Source of the DNA: Metallyticus violacea
Lineage: Eukaryota > Arthropoda > Insecta > Mantodea > Metallyticidae
Assembly (NCBI GenBank): GCA_030762175.1
Contig: CM060846.1
Coordinates: forward strand, 239,496,012 to 239,560,011
Direction of reading: 5' to 3'
DNA length: 64,000 nt
Below are positions 59,914 through 64,000 of the stretch, one piece after another (position 1 is the stretch's first letter; each line of letters opens with the position of its first letter). Position numbers and translations under genes: made by a program. The notes under the pieces were generated by a model. That model searched no databases and had not been told where the DNA came from. It saw only the letters and a list, made by a program, of their open reading frames with translations.

Positions 59914-61344
59914 TCGTGTTGTTGTGGACTAAATACATGTCCAAATAAAAGAACATGCGTTTACTTTGCCTCTTGCTATATGTTGCTTGTTTAACAAGTC
60001 GTTTAACAGCTGACTGCAAAGACAACCATCGCACAACAATATGGTGCAATATTTTATTATAAAGATGCAGAGAAAAGTTATTGTTTTATCTCCGTTTTTC
60101 AGAAATTTGGAATAATGAAGAAAAGGACGAAACGATTTTAAGAACAAGAGCTTCCGCATCGTTTTTTAAAAGTTAAAATGCATATACTTGGATACAGTTC
60201 TAGTAAAATATTTATTGTTCTATATGAAATACTCTCCACGGATTCGTTTACTCTTTCAAGAAATCGAGAGTTTTCTCTTCTCTTTGAAGATGTAATCTCC
60301 AGCTTTCTGAAAATGTTTTATTGCACTTATTTAATACATCTGGCCATATTGAAAGTAGAGCATTGTCTTTTAAATCGCCAAGTGGTTTATCTAGAGCATA
60401 AGATTATATAACACATTTCACTGACCCTCGGCCGCCAACTTATTTTTGTTCTCACGGAGAAATATTTAAAAACTAGTATGTGATTTATTACCTCAGTCTT
60501 GAGAATTATAAGAACTGTGTTGTTTCACACTATGATACCCCAACATTTATTTTGCTGCAGTATTTTTGTCTTCAGCAAAATAATACATTAGTAGGAATTT
60601 AAGAAAATGTTAATTTTTCTTTTGATTGCTAACGTTTCCTTAGGAGTTTCTTATTGGAAATGCTTATTCTTAGTTTTAACACAATTATATTTAACAGTAA
60701 CTGAGGTACCACTTTTTTTTTTTTTTTTTTTGCATTTACATTACATTTTTAACTATTATTTATAGTTCTCGTCCTTTAACATTTCTTCATGGAACGAACT
60801 TAAATATCGCCTTTGCAGTATTGAACATTGTTCCAAAATGCACAATAATTAGTGGAACATCAATTTACTTATTTACGTATGGACGCAATGCTGAACAGCT
60901 GTCAGATTGAAAGTAGAAACTTAAGATTTTGTTAGAATAAAAAATAAAAGTGCTTGAGATTATATTATTACTTACTATAATGACATAAATATAATATAAA
61001 ATTTACTTAAAGTATTATAATATTCAAGTCTGTAGATTTAGTACATTAGCCCATAGACCGAAGAATACCCTCCGAATTCGGCACTCGGAGCGGTTTCCCT
61101 ACTTCTTCAAGCAATTAAATGATAGTGTTAAAGACAATTTATTCATTTTTTCAAGCTTTATAAATAACATAAAAATTATTTATTCATCCTTTAGTCAATC
61201 TTAGGTCTGAGATTGAAATGAGCTGTTTCACAACTGTTTCACAACTCTTTTTTTCGCACTTTTCAAGCAAGATAAACGCATTCTAATTTTCGGCAATTCT
61301 GTGTGAGGTTACAAATTGAAACAAGCCCAGGCATTCGTTTAACA

Positions 61345-61346
<2 letters not shown>

Positions 61347-61378
<32 letters not shown>
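61347..61378. repeat. Poly(T), 32 bp
   Basis: The longest homopolymer in the window. It may be the tail of a minus-strand retroposed sequence, but no body is recognised. Confidence 0.95.
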
Positions 61379-61380
<2 letters not shown>

Positions 61381-62770
61381 GACAGAAGACATGGCAGAGA
61401 AATAGAGAGGTTGCAGTAAGAAGCTAGCGAAGCAATGCCTAATTTTGGATCCCACACTGTGACTGTAAGTATAACCTAGCGTTCTCGCGCACCTTCTCTC
61501 TGCAGCATGCAGAAGTTTTATGCACTAACAATAATGAAACCAGGGCTTTGTTTATCGTCTCTGAAATATTCGCTTCCGTTTCTTCGTGTTGAGATGGTTT
61601 GCTACTTTGTTGAAAACGTGGATATATAAATTCGTGTCAAGGTAAGAAAACAACTGTAGAGTTCGGGGGTGTGAAACAATGAGGGTCCATAAAAAGGAAT
61701 ATTTTAGGTACGTTACATTGAGATGAAAACTAAAACAGGATTATATGATCATTACAATTATTATCAGGGTCCACAGATATTCTGGGTTTTCAAAAGCACA
61801 CGTTTGGGAAAAACCTAAAGGGTCCATTATAAGTGGAATAATGAGGACAGTCAAACCTTACGGGTAGCATTGGATAAAACGCTGGTTGTTATTCAACTAT
61901 TGTTGTTTTATTTAATGTGGCGTGATTTTGTACTCTTTAGTAAACAATGACATCTTTATTTAATTTACAGGAATAAAGTGAATCTATTGTTGCATTGAAG
62001 TGCATCCATTATTAATCATACGGGCCAGTAAGAACAGAATTCAAGTCATGCCTGCATTGAGCGTGGATAAGTTTCAACACCCAGAAAAACTATGCGTTTT
62101 TAAAATTGTCAATATCTAAAGAAAATTTAAAAAACGTGCAGTATCAGAAGAAATTTATTTCGAAAATAGCACGAGAGTTCTACATAATTTGACAACCTCA
62201 GACTTTCCCAAGGACGATAAGGATAAGCTACCAGGTAATGCTTTGCACTTTTCAATTGTGGAAATGAGATTAAAATTAGCACACTATTTGTTTATTCCAT
62301 TTATTTTTATTTGCAAATGTAAAGTCATCTAAAGGAGCTCTGTGAAGAAATATATTAACTTTTGCAATGAAAATATTTCACGAAGAGTATAAAAACTCAT
62401 ATAACACTGTATTTAAAAATGTATAACATAAAATGAATACGTCACAAAAGATCGGATTCCAATGGCTTTTTCTCAAAAATTCTGTTATCAGTAAACGTTT
62501 CAACATTTTCAACGTGTTATCATAAGTGTAAAATTTTCATTTGTATCTTAAATTACAGCTTCATGAGATACGTGACAAGTCATGAAAACTTATAAAATGG
62601 ACATATATTGGTGTAGTGAGTTTTAAAACAGATCATTTTTCTCTACATTCAGTTATTTGAACTCTCATCGCTATTTATCCAAACCTTCGATGGCTTTATT
62701 TGATTTAATATCTTATATAAAATACTGTGGTTTACAGTACTATTAGTATATAATTTAAAATTTATACTTT

Positions 62771-62795
62771 AAAATAAATAAATAAATAAATAAAT
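62771..62795. repeat. (AAAT)n microsatellite
   Basis: About six AAAT units. Confidence 0.9.
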
Positions 62796-63350
62796 CATCA
62801 AAATAATTATACATTTTTGCTACATTGATTATATTAGGCAATTTGGGTACTTTTTACATAAGTAAAATAAGTGCAAGTACTACCTCATATTGTGGTTTTC
62901 TTATTAATCTTCAGTGAGCTGACCGAATTACTTACCCAGATATAACACTCAGAGAAACTCTCGATATTCTGTTTGGAGATGAAAACGAAAAGATGGAAAA
63001 AACATGGAAAATGCCACATTTCCAGTTGCAGATACGAGCATATTCATCAACCCTACTGAAACCTCAAAGCTTATAAATAAATATTCTGGGGATTAAGATG
63101 GAATTGAAAACATTCTGAACAGACATCAAATAAGAGATGAACAAGTATGGGAACCGCCTTTAAAGTATTCATGTAACAGATCACGGATTTTAATGGAGAA
63201 TGAAGTTCCTGCCTACTCGAATAGACAACTCTTGTTTTTCTGTGCCTTCCAACATTCGCGATAGAAAGCCTGTTCACTCAGTTAAACAAAAAATATAGAG
63301 AATATTTCAAATCAATGTGTCATTGAAATCTACAAGTTCATTGGTGTATC

Positions 63351-63394
63351 TGTTCCGAATTTCTATTCCTGGAATAGAATAGAAATTCGGAACA
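63351..63394. repeat. Short perfect hairpin
   Basis: TGTTCCGAATTTCTATTC is followed, after 8 nt, by its exact complement. It lies in a region of broken, possibly transposon-derived reading frames. Confidence 0.9.
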
Positions 63395-64000
63395 GGATGT
63401 GATACTGCCTATTTTCTCCTGACCCATAGATATATATTTGCTCAGAATGCTTGGATTTTGTGAATGAAATCAGACAAGACATGCTGCAATTTGATTTCAA
63501 TAAGAGGATTGTTGTACTGTACCTAATACGGTATTGCTAAAAACCAAAATGTGCAGAATGACCCACCAGCTTTCAGTCTGTTAATCGAGTGTTCCCAGAT
63601 ATTAGCTTTGACAAGAACTAATCATCAAGGCAGAAGGAAAAGCAAATAAGAGGCTTGCAGGAGAAGAATGTGCCTAATGTGTGGTAAATGTAATATTGGC
63701 TTTTGTGCGAACTTTTACGAGGATAAATGTAACCTAATACTCTCGTTGTAATTAGGTAATAAAAGCTACACAAGTCCTTCCATCATATGCAATGAGATAA
63801 CCCATACCAGAAATGATATACAACAAATTTAGTTTGCCTTTATACATAATGTTTGTCCACTAATTCTTTCAATGCTTATTTAACAAGCAGTTAGTAATAT
63901 GAGGGGGAAAAAAAGCAATGCATATTTTATTCAGTAAAATATTAATTTGGACAATTAAAGGTTTTACATATCAAAATACGATAAACGTTTCAATTCAGTA

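Larger units (their letters stand above)
59924..64000. other. No recognised gene; simple repeats and one hairpin
   Basis: T runs at 60713-60731 and 61347-61378 (32 T) and (AAAT)n at 62771-62795. A 44-bp hairpin with 18-bp perfect arms lies at 63351-63368 and 63377-63394. Around 62940-63250, plus-strand reading gives TSIFINPTETSKLINKYSGD and EVPAYSNRQLLFFCAF. At about 63655-63720 it gives CRRRMCLMCGKCNIGFC, a cysteine cluster that faintly recalls the C-terminal cysteine-rich region of piggyBac-like transposases. This is not enough to name it. Confidence 0.4.

Overview
The window reads as AT-rich, repeat-dense genomic DNA of a large eukaryotic genome, most likely an insect. The evidence is the absence of any intact gene, many short tRNA-derived SINEs with A/T-rich tails and target-site duplications (TSDs), and decayed relics of animal transposon families: mariner, Tc1-like, pogo/Tigger, hAT and Penelope-like. 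The SINE style and repeat load would suit a polyneopteran such as a cockroach or stick insect, but that is inference. I found no host gene that I can name, no rRNA or true tRNA gene, no CRISPR and no bacterial-style operon.

Layout. 0-0.5 kb: two adjoining SINEs. 2.1-6.8 kb: a 4.7-kb foldback (palindromic) element with terminal inverted repeats, a mariner nested in its left arm and a 120-bp tandem duplication in the same arm. 10-30 kb: SINEs of families A and B, a decayed hAT/CGGBP1-like coding segment (22.4 kb), a 175-bp hairpin (23.2 kb) and a Tc1/mariner-superfamily relic (26.2-27.2 kb). 33.4 kb: a short exon-like coding fragment. 37.9-39.2 kb: a hAT (ZBED-type) relic apparently split by two SINEs of opposite orientation. 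42.8-45.7 kb: a Tc1-like relic, a SINE and a pogo/Tigger relic. 48.5-49.4 kb: a Penelope-like reverse-transcriptase relic. 52.5-54 kb: a Tc1-like relic interrupted by a family B SINE with a perfect 10-bp TSD. 54.3-56.5 kb: a second, related foldback element. 57.4-58.7 kb: a second mariner, with the DD34D residues still readable. 59.7 kb: a truncated SINE. The rest is AT-rich intergenic or intronic sequence with microsatellites.

Nothing here works as a pathway. The relations are stratigraphic: mariner into foldback, SINE into Tc1 relic, SINEs into hAT relic. The most unusual content is the pair of related foldback elements, neither of which encodes a recognisable transposase. All family assignments come from reading motifs by eye and have not been checked by database search.
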